In this document: positions 8,605 through 17,232 of the stretch, piece after piece | How the letters are laid out: each line of letters starts with the position of its first letter | Numbering within the stretch: position 1 is the stretch's first letter | NCBI GenBank assembly: GCA_963803845.1 | Contig: CAWDNZ010000004.1 | Location: forward strand, 1,674,001-1,738,000 | DNA: 64,000 nucleotides | Source: JABDIY01 sp963803845 | GTDB taxonomy: Bacteria > Actinomycetota > Acidimicrobiia > Acidimicrobiales > SZUA-35 | Reading direction: 5' to 3' | Position numbers and translations under genes: made by a program | Notes under the pieces: model-generated | What the model was told of the DNA's origin: nothing | The model's database searches: none | What the model saw: the letters and a program-made list of their open reading frames with translations, nothing else

Positions 8605-9375
8605 ATGGCTGGAAACGAGGGGAGAACATCCTGTATCGTTCCTCGCCGTCGATGGTTGTTGATACCGAGCATGCTCCTCGGACCAGAATCGTGGGCTGGG
8701 GTGTCCACTGTGCTGCGCACTCTTCGCCAGGACCCCTTCGTCGCCGCACCGCGCCCTCTGCCGAGAGAGGTGGAGGACTTTGTGACGCCGTGGCTCGAAG
8801 ATGTTCTCAGCGCCATTCCGCCGCCGACTTCACCGCAGGAATCGATGGAGGGGGCGACACCGGCACTGGTGATCGCCGGGCACTCGTCGGCCTGTCCCCG
8901 GTTGCTGATGGTGGCAGAGGAGGCGATTGCCCGTGGCCATCACGTCACCACTGTGCTGTTGGTCAATGGGCGGGTTCCGGAGGACGGCCTGTCCGCAACC
9001 GACCTCGATCCACCTCTTGGCCACCTCTTGGACGACCTCACCCGACCCGATGACCATGTCCCGCCATGGCACCGTTGGTGGGGATCGCTCATGGAGGACA
9101 TGCTGCCCAATGCACTGGACAGGGAACGAGTCTTCGGAGAGGCCCGCCCAATTCCTCGGGCACTGTTCGACCAGAAAATCCCAGCGCCTCGGCTACCCGA
9201 TGATGTCCGGTTGGCCTTCCTCGCAATGGGCGACATGTATGCGCCGAGCATGGACGAAGCCCGGCAGCAGGGCTGGTCGGTAGCCCGCATGGAGGGGCAA
9301 CACCTCCATCAGGTGGTAAACCCGGTAGCGGTGGCATGCACCATGATGGCGTTGGTCTCCCAGGCCCACGGGTAG
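8605..9375 (+). CDS. Alpha/beta-hydrolase-like protein
   Basis: A 256-residue cytoplasmic protein from the ATG at 8605 (MAGNEG). It shows a strand followed by a nucleophile-elbow-like turn, VIAGHSSACPRLL, a long variable lid region rich in Trp and Pro (PPWHRWWGSLMEDM), and a late GQHLHQVVNP that could supply the catalytic His. The pattern is that of an alpha/beta hydrolase, with GHSSA replacing the usual GxSxG. The substrate is unknown. A later ATG at 8671 would also leave the fold intact. It probably heads a transcription unit running through the degenerate kinase and miaA. Confidence 0.6.
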   Translation: MAGNEGRTSCIVPRRRWLLIPSMLLGPESWAGVSTVLRTLRQDPFVAAPRPLPREVEDFVTPWLEDVLSAIPPPTSPQESMEGATPALVIAGHSSACPRLLMVAEEAIARGHHVTTVLLVNGRVPEDGLSATDLDPPLGHLLDDLTRPDDHVPPWHRWWGSLMEDMLPNALDRERVFGEARPIPRALFDQKIPAPRLPDDVRLAFLAMGDMYAPSMDEARQQGWSVARMEGQHLHQVVNPVAVACTMMALVSQAHG

Positions 9376-9452
9376 CGTTCACTCAGACCACGGTCGGCGC
9401 AGTGGGTGACAACTGGGGGCCAGATGACCAGGGAACCTCATACCCTTTCCTT

Positions 9453-10037
9453 GTGGAGTTCGATTCGTTAGTCGCTGCAGCAATCGGAGCTGTTTTCGCC
9501 ACTTCCTCCGTCGGCGTACCGGCCGACCGCCCCGATCTTCACGGAGACCTGCCCGGGCTTCCCGCCGCCTTGGGGCGCGGCGTGGCCCGGATTCACGCCG
9601 CCCCGATCCCCGCGGACACGGCTCGGTTCAATGAGGTCAAAGCGATTCGTGACCGGCTGGAGGCGGGCCTGATCACTACCAGTTCCATGCCCGAGCCGTA
9701 CGATCGCTATTCGGCCAGGGAGCTCGCCGAACTCTTCGAGCAATCGCCGGGCGGCGAGGCATCGGCCGGTAGTCCTACCTGCGTGGTCGGGCGGCTCACT
9801 TTGGACCGAATCCTGTTGGCCGATGGTGAAGTCTCCGGGATCGGTGGTGGAGGGTATGGGCTCGTTTCTGACCGCCATCTCGATTTGGCGGTACTTCATC
9901 ACAGCATCCACACCACTCTCGGGGCGGAGGCCGTCTTCGGCTTCTACGAGGCGTACGGATCCGATCCCAGCCTCGTGCTCTTGGATCGCTACGTGATCGC
10001 TACGTACTTATTGGGCTGGATGCCGGACGCTTCATGA
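9453..10037 (+). CDS. Degenerate aminoglycoside-phosphotransferase-like protein
   Basis: A 194-residue protein resembling the C-lobe of the APH/choline kinase fold. The stretch GRLTLDRILLADGEVSGIGGGGYGLVSDRHLDLA aligns in order with the APH catalytic loop (HGDLxxxNILL), the metal-binding DFG and the DRxxDLA helix. The residues that matter are gone: the HGD is GRL and the DFG is GGG, so it should not bind Mg-ATP for phosphotransfer. No full N-lobe is present. The GTG at 9453 is the likely start, since the earlier frame overlaps the hydrolase. Its TGA overlaps the miaA ATG, suggesting coupled expression. Its role is unknown. Confidence 0.6.
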   Translation: MEFDSLVAAAIGAVFATSSVGVPADRPDLHGDLPGLPAALGRGVARIHAAPIPADTARFNEVKAIRDRLEAGLITTSSMPEPYDRYSARELAELFEQSPGGEASAGSPTCVVGRLTLDRILLADGEVSGIGGGGYGLVSDRHLDLAVLHHSIHTTLGAEAVFGFYEAYGSDPSLVLLDRYVIATYLLGWMPDAS

Positions 10038-10954
10038 GTCCGTCACCACTTGTCGTCCTGGGGCCAACGGCCTCTGGCAAATCGGCGCTGGCCCTTTCAT
10101 TGGCGCGGAGAATCGGTGCGGCGCAGATCATTTCGGCGGATGCCAAGGCCGTGTATCGGGGTATGGACATCGGCACTGCGAAACCTTCCGTCGAGGAACA
10201 GGCTGCGGTGCCACATCATCTGGTGGATGTGGTTGACCCCACCGAGGACTTCGCCCTGGGCCAGTTCCAACGTTTGGTGGCCAAGGCGATCTCGACGATC
10301 GAGGAGGCGGGCGATCTCCCTGTCATCGTTGGAGGAACCGGTCTCTACGTCCAGGCGATCGTGGATGACTTCACAACTCCCGATCGGTTCCCGGAGTTAG
10401 CTGAACGTCTGGAGAAAAACCCGGACACCGCCGCGCTGCATGCCCAGCTCCTGGACCTCGACCCTCTGGCGGCCACCAAGATGGAACCAACCAATCGCCG
10501 TCGGATTATCCGAGCACTGGAGGTGACGCTGGGAAGCGGCACGCCGTTTTCTAGTTTCGGACCAGGTGTGGACGCCTTCCCGCCCACCCGATTCACACTG
10601 ATCGGTCTGGAGATCGATCGCACGGTGATGGACCAACGAATCAGTGATCGTTTCGATGCACAGATGACAGCGGGCTTCCTGGCGGAGGTGGCGTCACTCC
10701 CGCAACCGCTCTCGCGGACAGCAGCCGCTTCGCTGGGATATCGGGAACTGTTGGGCCACCTCGCCGGTCGCACAAGCGAGACCGAGGCGGTTGAGCTTGC
10801 CAAAACCCGCACCCGCCGCTTCGCTCGCCGGCAGCAGCGCTGGTTCCGACGGGACCCCCGAATCCACTGGTTGGAGGCCACGGCACCGGACCTCGTTGAG
10901 CAGGCGCTCGCCCTCGTCGATCCAACCATCGCAGATAGACTTGATGGAAGATGA
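10034..10954 (+). CDS. miaA: tRNA dimethylallyltransferase MiaA
   Basis: A 306-residue enzyme that transfers a dimethylallyl group to A37 of tRNAs reading UNN codons. The P-loop GPTASGKS is at residues 10-17, followed by the family segments ISADAKAVYRGMDIGTAKP and GGTGLYVQAIVDDF. The Arg-rich C-terminus (TRTRRFARRQQRWFRRD) fits tRNA binding. It is coupled to the gene before it (ATGA) and its own stop overlaps the dapF ATG. The order miaA-dapF-hflX is common in actinobacteria. Confidence 0.95.
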   Translation: MSPSPLVVLGPTASGKSALALSLARRIGAAQIISADAKAVYRGMDIGTAKPSVEEQAAVPHHLVDVVDPTEDFALGQFQRLVAKAISTIEEAGDLPVIVGGTGLYVQAIVDDFTTPDRFPELAERLEKNPDTAALHAQLLDLDPLAATKMEPTNRRRIIRALEVTLGSGTPFSSFGPGVDAFPPTRFTLIGLEIDRTVMDQRISDRFDAQMTAGFLAEVASLPQPLSRTAAASLGYRELLGHLAGRTSETEAVELAKTRTRRFARRQQRWFRRDPRIHWLEATAPDLVEQALALVDPTIADRLDGR

Positions 10955-11751
10955 CAATTCTCAGCAAACACCACGGCCTCGGAAATGACTTCCTGGTAGC
11001 GGTAGAACCTCAACGCACGCTCAGCCCCACCGATGCGCTGGCATGGTGCGATCGTCGAAGGGGCGTCGGTGCAGACGGTCTCATTGCGGCCGAACCCCTT
11101 TCCTCAGATGGTCAACTCTGGTCGATGACGCTGTGGAACGCCGACGGCAGCCGAGCCGAAATCTCCGGCAACGGGATTCGCTGCATGGCCCAAGCGATCG
11201 TGCGACGACAAGGTGCCAACGCCACCACCATGCTCAACATCCGAACCGACGGCGGTATGCGGCAGCTGGAGATCTGGCCGGATCGTAGGCGCGGTGTTCA
11301 CTTCGCCAAGGTCTCCATGGGTCAGGCGACGGACGGCCCCGAGCCCTACGGGAAATGGGAACTCTTCGGCCTCGAACCTATCCGCCAGTGCACGGTAGAC
11401 ATCGGCAACCCGCACCTCGTCGTGGAGATCGAAGATCCCGAAATGATTGATCTCCGGGCGATCGGTCCGGAGATCGAGACCAGCTACGACGCCGGAATCA
11501 ACCTTCATCTGATTCGGGTTGACGATCCCGAGCACATCTCGTTGTACGTCTGGGAGCGGGGCGCCGGCATTACCGAAGCATGCGGGTCCGGCGCAGCTGC
11601 GGCGGGGTGGGCCACACACCGATGGGGGCTCACCGGTCCAGAAATCACCGTGCGTCAACCCGGTGGAGATGCCAAGGTGGAGGTAACGCCAGACGAGGTC
11701 TTCCTCACCGGCCCTACCACCTACGTCGCAACGATCGACGTGTCGGACTGA
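10951..11751 (+). CDS. dapF: Diaminopimelate epimerase
   Basis: A 266-residue epimerase interconverting LL- and meso-diaminopimelate for lysine and peptidoglycan synthesis. It begins with KHHGLGNDFLV, the family N-terminus. Both active-site cysteines are present: Cys78 in ISGNGIRCMAQ and Cys211 in EACGSGAAAAGW. The start overlaps the miaA stop. With the DapC-type, dapD and dapE genes in the next 7 kb it supplies a succinylase-type DAP pathway. The last residues are one base from the hflX start. Confidence 0.95.
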   Translation: MTILSKHHGLGNDFLVAVEPQRTLSPTDALAWCDRRRGVGADGLIAAEPLSSDGQLWSMTLWNADGSRAEISGNGIRCMAQAIVRRQGANATTMLNIRTDGGMRQLEIWPDRRRGVHFAKVSMGQATDGPEPYGKWELFGLEPIRQCTVDIGNPHLVVEIEDPEMIDLRAIGPEIETSYDAGINLHLIRVDDPEHISLYVWERGAGITEACGSGAAAAGWATHRWGLTGPEITVRQPGGDAKVEVTPDEVFLTGPTTYVATIDVSD

Positions 11752-11752
11752 G

Positions 11753-13204
11753 ATGAGTATCGAAGAACCAAGCGAAAGCACAACTGAAACCTATGCCCCC
11801 GTGCCGGGATCCTGGTGGGACACCGCCCAACGGCCGACATCTGGTCACGAGCAGCTTCCCGACCACGACGACGAGGACTTCGATCTTGACGATGAAGATC
11901 TCACGCACCGCGGCGCATTCGGCGATTATGGCGGCGAGATCCGCGGTGGTTTCCTCGACCGCGCCTTCCGCGAACGAATCATCGTCGTGGGCATGGCCCA
12001 CAGCGGCCGTGACCCGCTGGCCGCCGAAGCTTCGCTCGACGAGCTCGAACTGCTGGTAGATACCGCAGGGGCGGACTCGGTCGCTCGGATCATGCAACGC
12101 CGGGACAGTCCCGATCGGGCCACGTTCGTCGGCAAGGGCAAGGTTCAGGAGATCCTCACCAAAGCTCAGGAGCTCGATGCCGACACCGTGGTCTTCGACG
12201 ACGAACTCACACCCGCTCAGCAGTTCAATCTGGAGAAGATCCTGGGGCGGTCGGCGCTGGATCGCACGGCCGTCATCCTCGACATCTTCGCCCAGCACGC
12301 CACCTCCAGCGAGGGCAAGACGCAGGTGGAACTGGCCCAGCTCCGCTACAACTTGCCCCGACTGCGCGGCAAGAAGGCATTCAGCCAGCAAGGCGGCGGA
12401 ATCGGTACCCGGGGGCCAGGCGAAACACAGCTCGAGACCGACAGACGGCGCCTGGTTCGCCGCATCCACAAACTCGAACGCGACTTACGAAGCATCAGCG
12501 ACCGGCGGGAGAACCAGCGCAAGGCTCGCCACCGCTCGCCCTACTCGGTGGTCTCCATCGTGGGGTACACCAATGCCGGGAAATCCACGTTGCTGAAGCG
12601 CCTCACCAGTGCCGAGGTGAAGGTGGCCGACCAACTGTTCGCAACCGTAGACCCCACCACTCGGAAATTCGGCCTTCCCGGCGGCGAACAAATCCTGCTC
12701 ACCGACACCGTCGGGTTCGTCAAGAAGCTTCCCCACACGTTGGTCGAGGCGTTTAAATCCACCCTCGAAGTTGCCGCTAGCGCCGATCTCTTAGTTCATG
12801 TGGTCGACGGAGCCGGGGTTGACCCGGACGGCCACATCATGGCGGTGCGGGAAGTATTGGAGAGCATTGGGGCCGGGGAAGTGGAGCAACTCCTGGTCTT
12901 CAACAAGCTCGATGCCTCGCCTGAGGTGAAGCGAATGGTGGACCTCAATCCCGGCTCGGTCGGAGTCTCTGCTCAGACCGGCGCCGGCATCGACGATCTC
13001 CTCGTCGCCATCGGCGATCGGCTGCGAGCCGGCTCCGAGCTGTATGAGCTGGTTATCCCCTTTGCTCGTGGCGATGTGATGGCCTCGGTTCATCGTGAAG
13101 GGGAGGTCCTCTCAGAATCCAATGATGGAGATGGCATGCGTTTCACCGCCCGACTTTCGCCGGAGTCTGCCGCCCGGCTGGGGGAGTGGGTGGTCAGTGA
13201 CTGA
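11753..13204 (+). CDS. hflX: GTPase HflX
   Basis: A 483-residue ribosome-associated GTPase implicated in rescuing stalled or heat-damaged ribosomes. The N-terminal HflX domain is followed by the Gly-rich hinge QGGGIGTRGPGETQLE. The GTPase domain carries G1 GYTNAGKST, a G3-type DTVGFVKKLP and G4 NKLD. The first 70 residues are acidic (runs of Asp and Glu) and variable. It begins one base after dapF. Its final codons overlap a GTG at 13197 that would suit the DapC-type aminotransferase were the frame not broken. Confidence 0.95.
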   Translation: MSIEEPSESTTETYAPVPGSWWDTAQRPTSGHEQLPDHDDEDFDLDDEDLTHRGAFGDYGGEIRGGFLDRAFRERIIVVGMAHSGRDPLAAEASLDELELLVDTAGADSVARIMQRRDSPDRATFVGKGKVQEILTKAQELDADTVVFDDELTPAQQFNLEKILGRSALDRTAVILDIFAQHATSSEGKTQVELAQLRYNLPRLRGKKAFSQQGGGIGTRGPGETQLETDRRRLVRRIHKLERDLRSISDRRENQRKARHRSPYSVVSIVGYTNAGKSTLLKRLTSAEVKVADQLFATVDPTTRKFGLPGGEQILLTDTVGFVKKLPHTLVEAFKSTLEVAASADLLVHVVDGAGVDPDGHIMAVREVLESIGAGEVEQLLVFNKLDASPEVKRMVDLNPGSVGVSAQTGAGIDDLLVAIGDRLRAGSELYELVIPFARGDVMASVHREGEVLSESNDGDGMRFTARLSPESAARLGEWVVSD

Positions 13205-13239
13205 CTCGCCCACGTCCGCCAACTCTCTGCCTCTGCTGC

Positions 13240-13309
13240 CTTCGTTCCTCCGCTCTGCTGCTGGGGGCTTCGTTCCTCCGCGTCTGCTGCTGGGGGCTTC
13301 GTTCCTCCG
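13240..13309 (+). repeat. Three copies of CTTCGTTCCTCCG in a near-tandem array
   Basis: The 13-mer CTTCGTTCCTCCG occurs at 13240-13252, 13268-13280 and 13297-13309. The spacers are CTCTGCTGCTGGGGG (15 bases) and CGTCTGCTGCTGGGGG (16 bases), so the units are 28 and 29 bases long. The array lies across the expected start region of the DapC-type gene. Removing the 29-base unit would join a GTG at 13197 in frame to the aminotransferase. Confidence 0.85.
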
Positions 13310-13417
13310 CCCTATCCCTACGATCGGCTCGATGGGATCAAATCCATCGCGGCCCGCCATGCCAACGGAGGCGTTGACCTCTCCATAGGCACACCTACCG
13401 ATGCTCCGCCCGACGCC

Positions 13418-14365
13418 GTGATTGCGGCCCTTGGGTCGTCCAACAGCGAGCGGGGCTACCCGCCCTCCATCGGTAGCGTCGCATTTCGTGATGCCGCCGC
13501 CGCCTGGCTGAACCGTCTCGTTGGAACCGATCTCGATGCCGGCGACATACGCGCCACCATTGGCTCCAAGGAGTTCGTGGCCGGCCTTCCGCACTGGCTG
13601 AAACTCCGATCACCCGATCGAGACACGGTCCTGTACCCCCAGATCAGCTACCCGTCGTATGCGATGGGCGCCACCCTGGCTGGCTGTCGGGCCGTCCCGA
13701 TTCCGATCAACGAGCATTCACAGACCGATCTTTCGGCGATCGATCCGGCCGATGCCAGCCGAGCCCTCTGCCTATGGGTCAACTCTCCAGGCAACCCCAC
13801 CGGAACGCTTGATGATCTGTCGACAGCTGCGGAATGGGGACGAGCCAATCGGGTGCCGGTGATCTCCGATGAGTGCTACATCGAGTTCACGTGGGACGGC
13901 CCGCCGCGCAGCATCCTCGAGAGTGGATGTGAAGGCGTCGTTGCGGTCCATTCCTTGTCGAAGCGCTCCAATCTCGCCGGCGTCCGTAGCGGTTTCTTCG
14001 CCGGCGATCAGGACCTGATCCACTACATCAGCGAGGTCAGAAAACACGCAGGGTTTCTGCCCCCTGGGCCGGTGCAGGCTGCCGCCATCGCGGCCTTCAG
14101 CGATCAGGAGCACGTTGACGCTCAGCGCCAGCGCTATTACCGGCGGCTCGAAACGATGCAAGCACTGCTGCGGGTTCGAATCGGTGTTGAGGTGGCCATG
14201 CCCGCCGGCGGTTTCTACCTTTGGGTGCCTGCGCCAAACGGGGATGCTTGGGGGTTTGCTGAAACCCTGGCCAAGGAATTGGGCATCGTCACCAGCCCCG
14301 GCGAGTTCTATGGCGACGCCGCCACCGACCACGTCCGCATCGCCCTCGTCCGAGACATCCCCTGA
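13418..14365 (+). CDS. Succinyldiaminopimelate aminotransferase-like (DapC type), 5' end frame-broken
   Basis: A fold-type I PLP aminotransferase, by context the enzyme making N-succinyl-LL-2-amino-6-oxopimelate/DAP. The PLP lysine is in SLSKRSNLAGVRSGF, preceded by VNSPGNPTGTL and SDECYIEF, all typical of actinobacterial DapC. The first canonical start in frame is the GTG at 13418, but homologous sequence clearly continues upstream (PYPYDRLDGIKSIAARH, from about 13310). Further upstream the frame meets the hflX stop at 13202 without any start codon. The tandem array at 13240-13309 is the likely cause. The gene may be frameshifted, phase-variable or misassembled. Confidence 0.75.
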   Translation: MIAALGSSNSERGYPPSIGSVAFRDAAAAWLNRLVGTDLDAGDIRATIGSKEFVAGLPHWLKLRSPDRDTVLYPQISYPSYAMGATLAGCRAVPIPINEHSQTDLSAIDPADASRALCLWVNSPGNPTGTLDDLSTAAEWGRANRVPVISDECYIEFTWDGPPRSILESGCEGVVAVHSLSKRSNLAGVRSGFFAGDQDLIHYISEVRKHAGFLPPGPVQAAAIAAFSDQEHVDAQRQRYYRRLETMQALLRVRIGVEVAMPAGGFYLWVPAPNGDAWGFAETLAKELGIVTSPGEFYGDAATDHVRIALVRDIP

Positions 14366-14396
14366 AGTTTCTGCTGGACGTTACATCCAGTGTCCC

Positions 14397-14437
14397 TTTC
14401 AGCAGACAGAACGCTCGAATGTCGTTTTCAGCAGACA
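14397..14437 (+). repeat. Two copies of TTTCAGCAGACA after the aminotransferase
   Basis: The 12-mer TTTCAGCAGACA occurs at 14397-14408 and 14426-14437, 29 bases apart, in the 120-base gap between the convergent aminotransferase and DUF4214 genes. A related inverted segment (TTTCTGCTGG) and a 5-bp hairpin CTGGA/TCCAG (14374-14390) lie just before. A terminator role is possible. No gene is visible in the gap. Confidence 0.45.
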
Positions 14438-14485
14438 AAACCGCAAATCTTGTAGTTGTAAGCAGCCGGAAAGGCGACGCCGGAC

Positions 14486-16300
14486 TCAGCGAGGCGAGAT
14501 TCGCACCACTTGATCCCGGCCCCCACCGTTGCTCGTAGTGACGAGCAGGCTGCCGTCGGGAGAAGTGCTTACGGCACGTAGCCGGCCGAACTCGCTACGG
14601 ATCACCACCTGTTGGCCGCGGTATGCACCCTCGGAATTGAAGAAGAGAACCCGCAAGCTGCTGTCCTTGAGTGAAGTCACCGCTAGCCCATTCTCCCAAG
14701 AACCCCACTGCTCCCCAGCGAGAAAGGTGGCCCCCGCCAGGGCGAGGGTTGGCGCTCCGGTGGCCCAGGCGGCGGGAATGGCCGTTGGGAACTCTCGAAA
14801 ATCGGTCATCGGGACCGACTCGTTGTAGCCGGGGACGGGATTCCAGCCGTAGTTTCCGCCGGGCCGAATCTGGTTGATCTCGTCATCACGGGTCGGGCCG
14901 TGCTCGGCGGTCCAAATGGCACCGGTGATCGGATGCACGGCCACCCCTTGGATATTTCGGTGGCCGAAGCTCAGGATCTTTCGAGTGTTGGCATTGGCCG
15001 AACTGCTGAACGGATTGTCGGAGACCCCGGCGCCGGTAAGACGATCCACTCGAAGGGTTTTGCCGCCGAGGCTGCTGAGGTTCTGGGGAAGTGAACCGAT
15101 CGCCGCATCGCCTGTTCCAACAATCAGCCGACCGGACGCGTCGATCTCCAGTTGGCAGCCGCCGTGTCGACCCGAGCCGATGGGGATGCCGCCAACGAGC
15201 GGATCGGCCACGCGGATAGCCGCACTGGTCCCGACATTCAGCGACCATGCGATGACCTGGATCTCTCGGGGACTGGAATGCCCCTGGCACGTATAGAAGC
15301 GCCCATTGCGAGCAAAATCGGGATCGAGCGCCAGGCCCATCAAGCCGGTCTCACCGCTGGCAAACAGGTCGCCGAAGTCTGCGGCGACGGCGCGTCGGGA
15401 CCCATCTGGTGGGCTCAGCCACAACGCCCCACTCCGTTCGGTAATGAGGATCTCGCCGCCAGGGAGCTCAACCACGTCCCACGGGATGGAGTGCTCAACG
15501 GATCGGCCCGGCTCGATGGAAACCGTTGGAGGCGCTGCGAAGCGGTTTCGATACTCGGCCGATGCCATGATCGGCGATATCAGGTCAACCAACGATGCTC
15601 CGCGCCGCACCTGGTCAGCCCAATAGGTTGCTCCGTTCGCCTCGGGTAGACGCTGAAGTAACCCGAGGTACACGGTCGTGACGGCAACGTCAGGGTCCCG
15701 GCGGGTGCGGTGTTCGGGCGACTCACTGATGACCGCCACGAAGCCGGGCACGGTGAGTTGTCCAGTTGCGATGAGATCGATCCAATAGGCCAAGCCGGGG
15801 GCGTCGGGAGTACGCCCGAGAACCCGCCCATAGACCGCAGCCACAATCTCGGCGTCTGACGAAGCTGAAGACAACGCCGCAAATTCGTTGCTTCGCAGGA
15901 ATTCGACCGCCAGTTGCTCCAAGGTGGCTCCGCTCTGGCGCACGCCCACCCAATAACGCAGGCCGCTGAGATCCGGTGTGCGGCCAAAGACGCTGTAGTA
16001 GAGCCGCGTCACCGGGGCCACAGTTCCGCCGAATTCCGGGGAGGTCACCAATTCGTTGTAGACCGCCACTGGCGCTGTTCCATTTCGGATGAGGCCCGAC
16101 CAGTACCCCAGCCCTGCCTCGTCGGCGTTGCGGCCGAGAACATCCAAGTAGGCCTGATCCACGAACAACTCGACGGTGGCGAACCGGCCTTCCACCGGGC
16201 CCGTGGCGTCCTGGGCCGCAACCGGCTGGATCGAAAATGGCGACGTGATGGCGACGAGGCAGAATGCCACGAGGACAGCCGACCAACGCTGTGCTGACAT
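14486..16300 (-). CDS. Secreted DUF4214 and PQQ-type sugar dehydrogenase-like protein
   Basis: A 604-residue exported protein. A signal peptide (residues 1-29, ending PVAAQ) precedes about four DUF4214 repeats (residues 35-265), recognisable from the recurring FxRxPDxxGLxYW pattern, as in GRTPDLSGLRYW and GRTPDAPGLAYW. The C-terminal half is a six-bladed propeller of the glucose/sorbosone dehydrogenase type, with GLMGLALDPDF, FGHRNIQGVAVHP and WTAEHGPTRDDEIN. DUF4214 is usually found in surface-associated proteins, so this is probably a periplasmic or wall-attached sugar oxidase or sugar-binding protein. The ATG at 16300 was chosen because a signal peptide follows it. Confidence 0.8.
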   Translation of the reverse strand: MSAQRWSAVLVAFCLVAITSPFSIQPVAAQDATGPVEGRFATVELFVDQAYLDVLGRNADEAGLGYWSGLIRNGTAPVAVYNELVTSPEFGGTVAPVTRLYYSVFGRTPDLSGLRYWVGVRQSGATLEQLAVEFLRSNEFAALSSASSDAEIVAAVYGRVLGRTPDAPGLAYWIDLIATGQLTVPGFVAVISESPEHRTRRDPDVAVTTVYLGLLQRLPEANGATYWADQVRRGASLVDLISPIMASAEYRNRFAAPPTVSIEPGRSVEHSIPWDVVELPGGEILITERSGALWLSPPDGSRRAVAADFGDLFASGETGLMGLALDPDFARNGRFYTCQGHSSPREIQVIAWSLNVGTSAAIRVADPLVGGIPIGSGRHGGCQLEIDASGRLIVGTGDAAIGSLPQNLSSLGGKTLRVDRLTGAGVSDNPFSSSANANTRKILSFGHRNIQGVAVHPITGAIWTAEHGPTRDDEINQIRPGGNYGWNPVPGYNESVPMTDFREFPTAIPAAWATGAPTLALAGATFLAGEQWGSWENGLAVTSLKDSSLRVLFFNSEGAYRGQQVVIRSEFGRLRAVSTSPDGSLLVTTSNGGGRDQVVRISPR

Positions 16301-16346
16301 GGGAATCCAACCTAGCAAGGGCTGCTGATCGCTAGGCTTCACCACC

Positions 16347-17171
16347 GTGACCAGCGAACTGCAGACCAAGATCGAAGCCATGTGGGAATCGAAAGACACC
16401 CTGGGCGTGGACGATGCCGAGGCGTTCGCCACGGTCAGCGAAGCGATCGACCTCCTCGATACCGGAGCTGAACGCGTCGCTGAGATAGCCGCCGATGGAT
16501 CAGTCCAGGTGAATCAGTGGCTGAAGTATGCGGTACTCATGCTGTTCAAGCTCAGTTCAATGGAAACAATCGAACTCGGTCCTTTCGAGTTCGCCGACAA
16601 GATCCCCTTGAAGAAGAACTACATGGCCCGAGGCGTGCGCGTGGTTCCCGGCGCCAGTGCCCGCTGGGGTAGCTACCAGGCGCCGGGCGTCGTGATGATG
16701 CCGAGCTATGTGAACATCGGCGCTCATGTTGGAGAGAACTCCATGGTCGACACATGGGCCACCGTTGGGTCGTGTGCTCAGATCGGGGCCAATGTTCATT
16801 TGTCCGGGGGTGTCGGTATCGGTGGTGTCCTCGAACCAGCTCAGGCGGCTCCGGTCATCGTCGAGGATGACTGCCTCATTGGCAGCCGCTGCATCGTGGC
16901 CGAAGGAGCGCGTGTCGGGAAGGGTTCTGTGCTTGGGGCTGGGGCGATACTCACCGGGTCGATCCCGGTGATCGACGCCGAAACCGGAGAGGAACTCGCG
17001 CGGGGTCAGGTGCCGGCCAACGTCGTTGCTGTTTCCGCCACCCGCAGCCGAGCCTTTGCCGGCGGGACCTATGGGCTGCCGTGCGTTCTTGTGATCAAGA
17101 GACTCGACGAGGGTCAGCGGCACGACAAGAGCGCTCTCAACGACATTCTCCGTGGGCACGGCGCCATCTGA
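16347..17171 (+). CDS. dapD: Tetrahydrodipicolinate N-succinyltransferase
   Basis: A 274-residue hexapeptide-repeat acyltransferase that succinylates tetrahydrodipicolinate. The N-terminal helical domain is followed by a left-handed beta helix, visible as repeating hydrophobic hexads: MMPSYVNIGAHVGENSMVDTWATVG, then VGIGGVLEP and VIVEDDCLIGSRCIV. Length and motifs resemble the E. coli-type DapD (274 residues) more than the longer mycobacterial type. The GTG at 16347 starts the frame. It is divergent from the DUF4214 gene and convergent with dapE. Confidence 0.92.
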   Translation: MTSELQTKIEAMWESKDTLGVDDAEAFATVSEAIDLLDTGAERVAEIAADGSVQVNQWLKYAVLMLFKLSSMETIELGPFEFADKIPLKKNYMARGVRVVPGASARWGSYQAPGVVMMPSYVNIGAHVGENSMVDTWATVGSCAQIGANVHLSGGVGIGGVLEPAQAAPVIVEDDCLIGSRCIVAEGARVGKGSVLGAGAILTGSIPVIDAETGEELARGQVPANVVAVSATRSRAFAGGTYGLPCVLVIKRLDEGQRHDKSALNDILRGHGAI

Positions 17172-17232
17172 TAGCGGTCTGGGAGATCAGGGCATTCCTG
17201 CGCATCAGAGGCTGCGGCCCCAGCGAGTGTGA

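Noticed and set aside
13203..13417. Separate small gene between hflX and the aminotransferase
   Set aside because: The frames across this stretch are created by the tandem 13-mer array; the downstream part is recognisable aminotransferase N-terminus.
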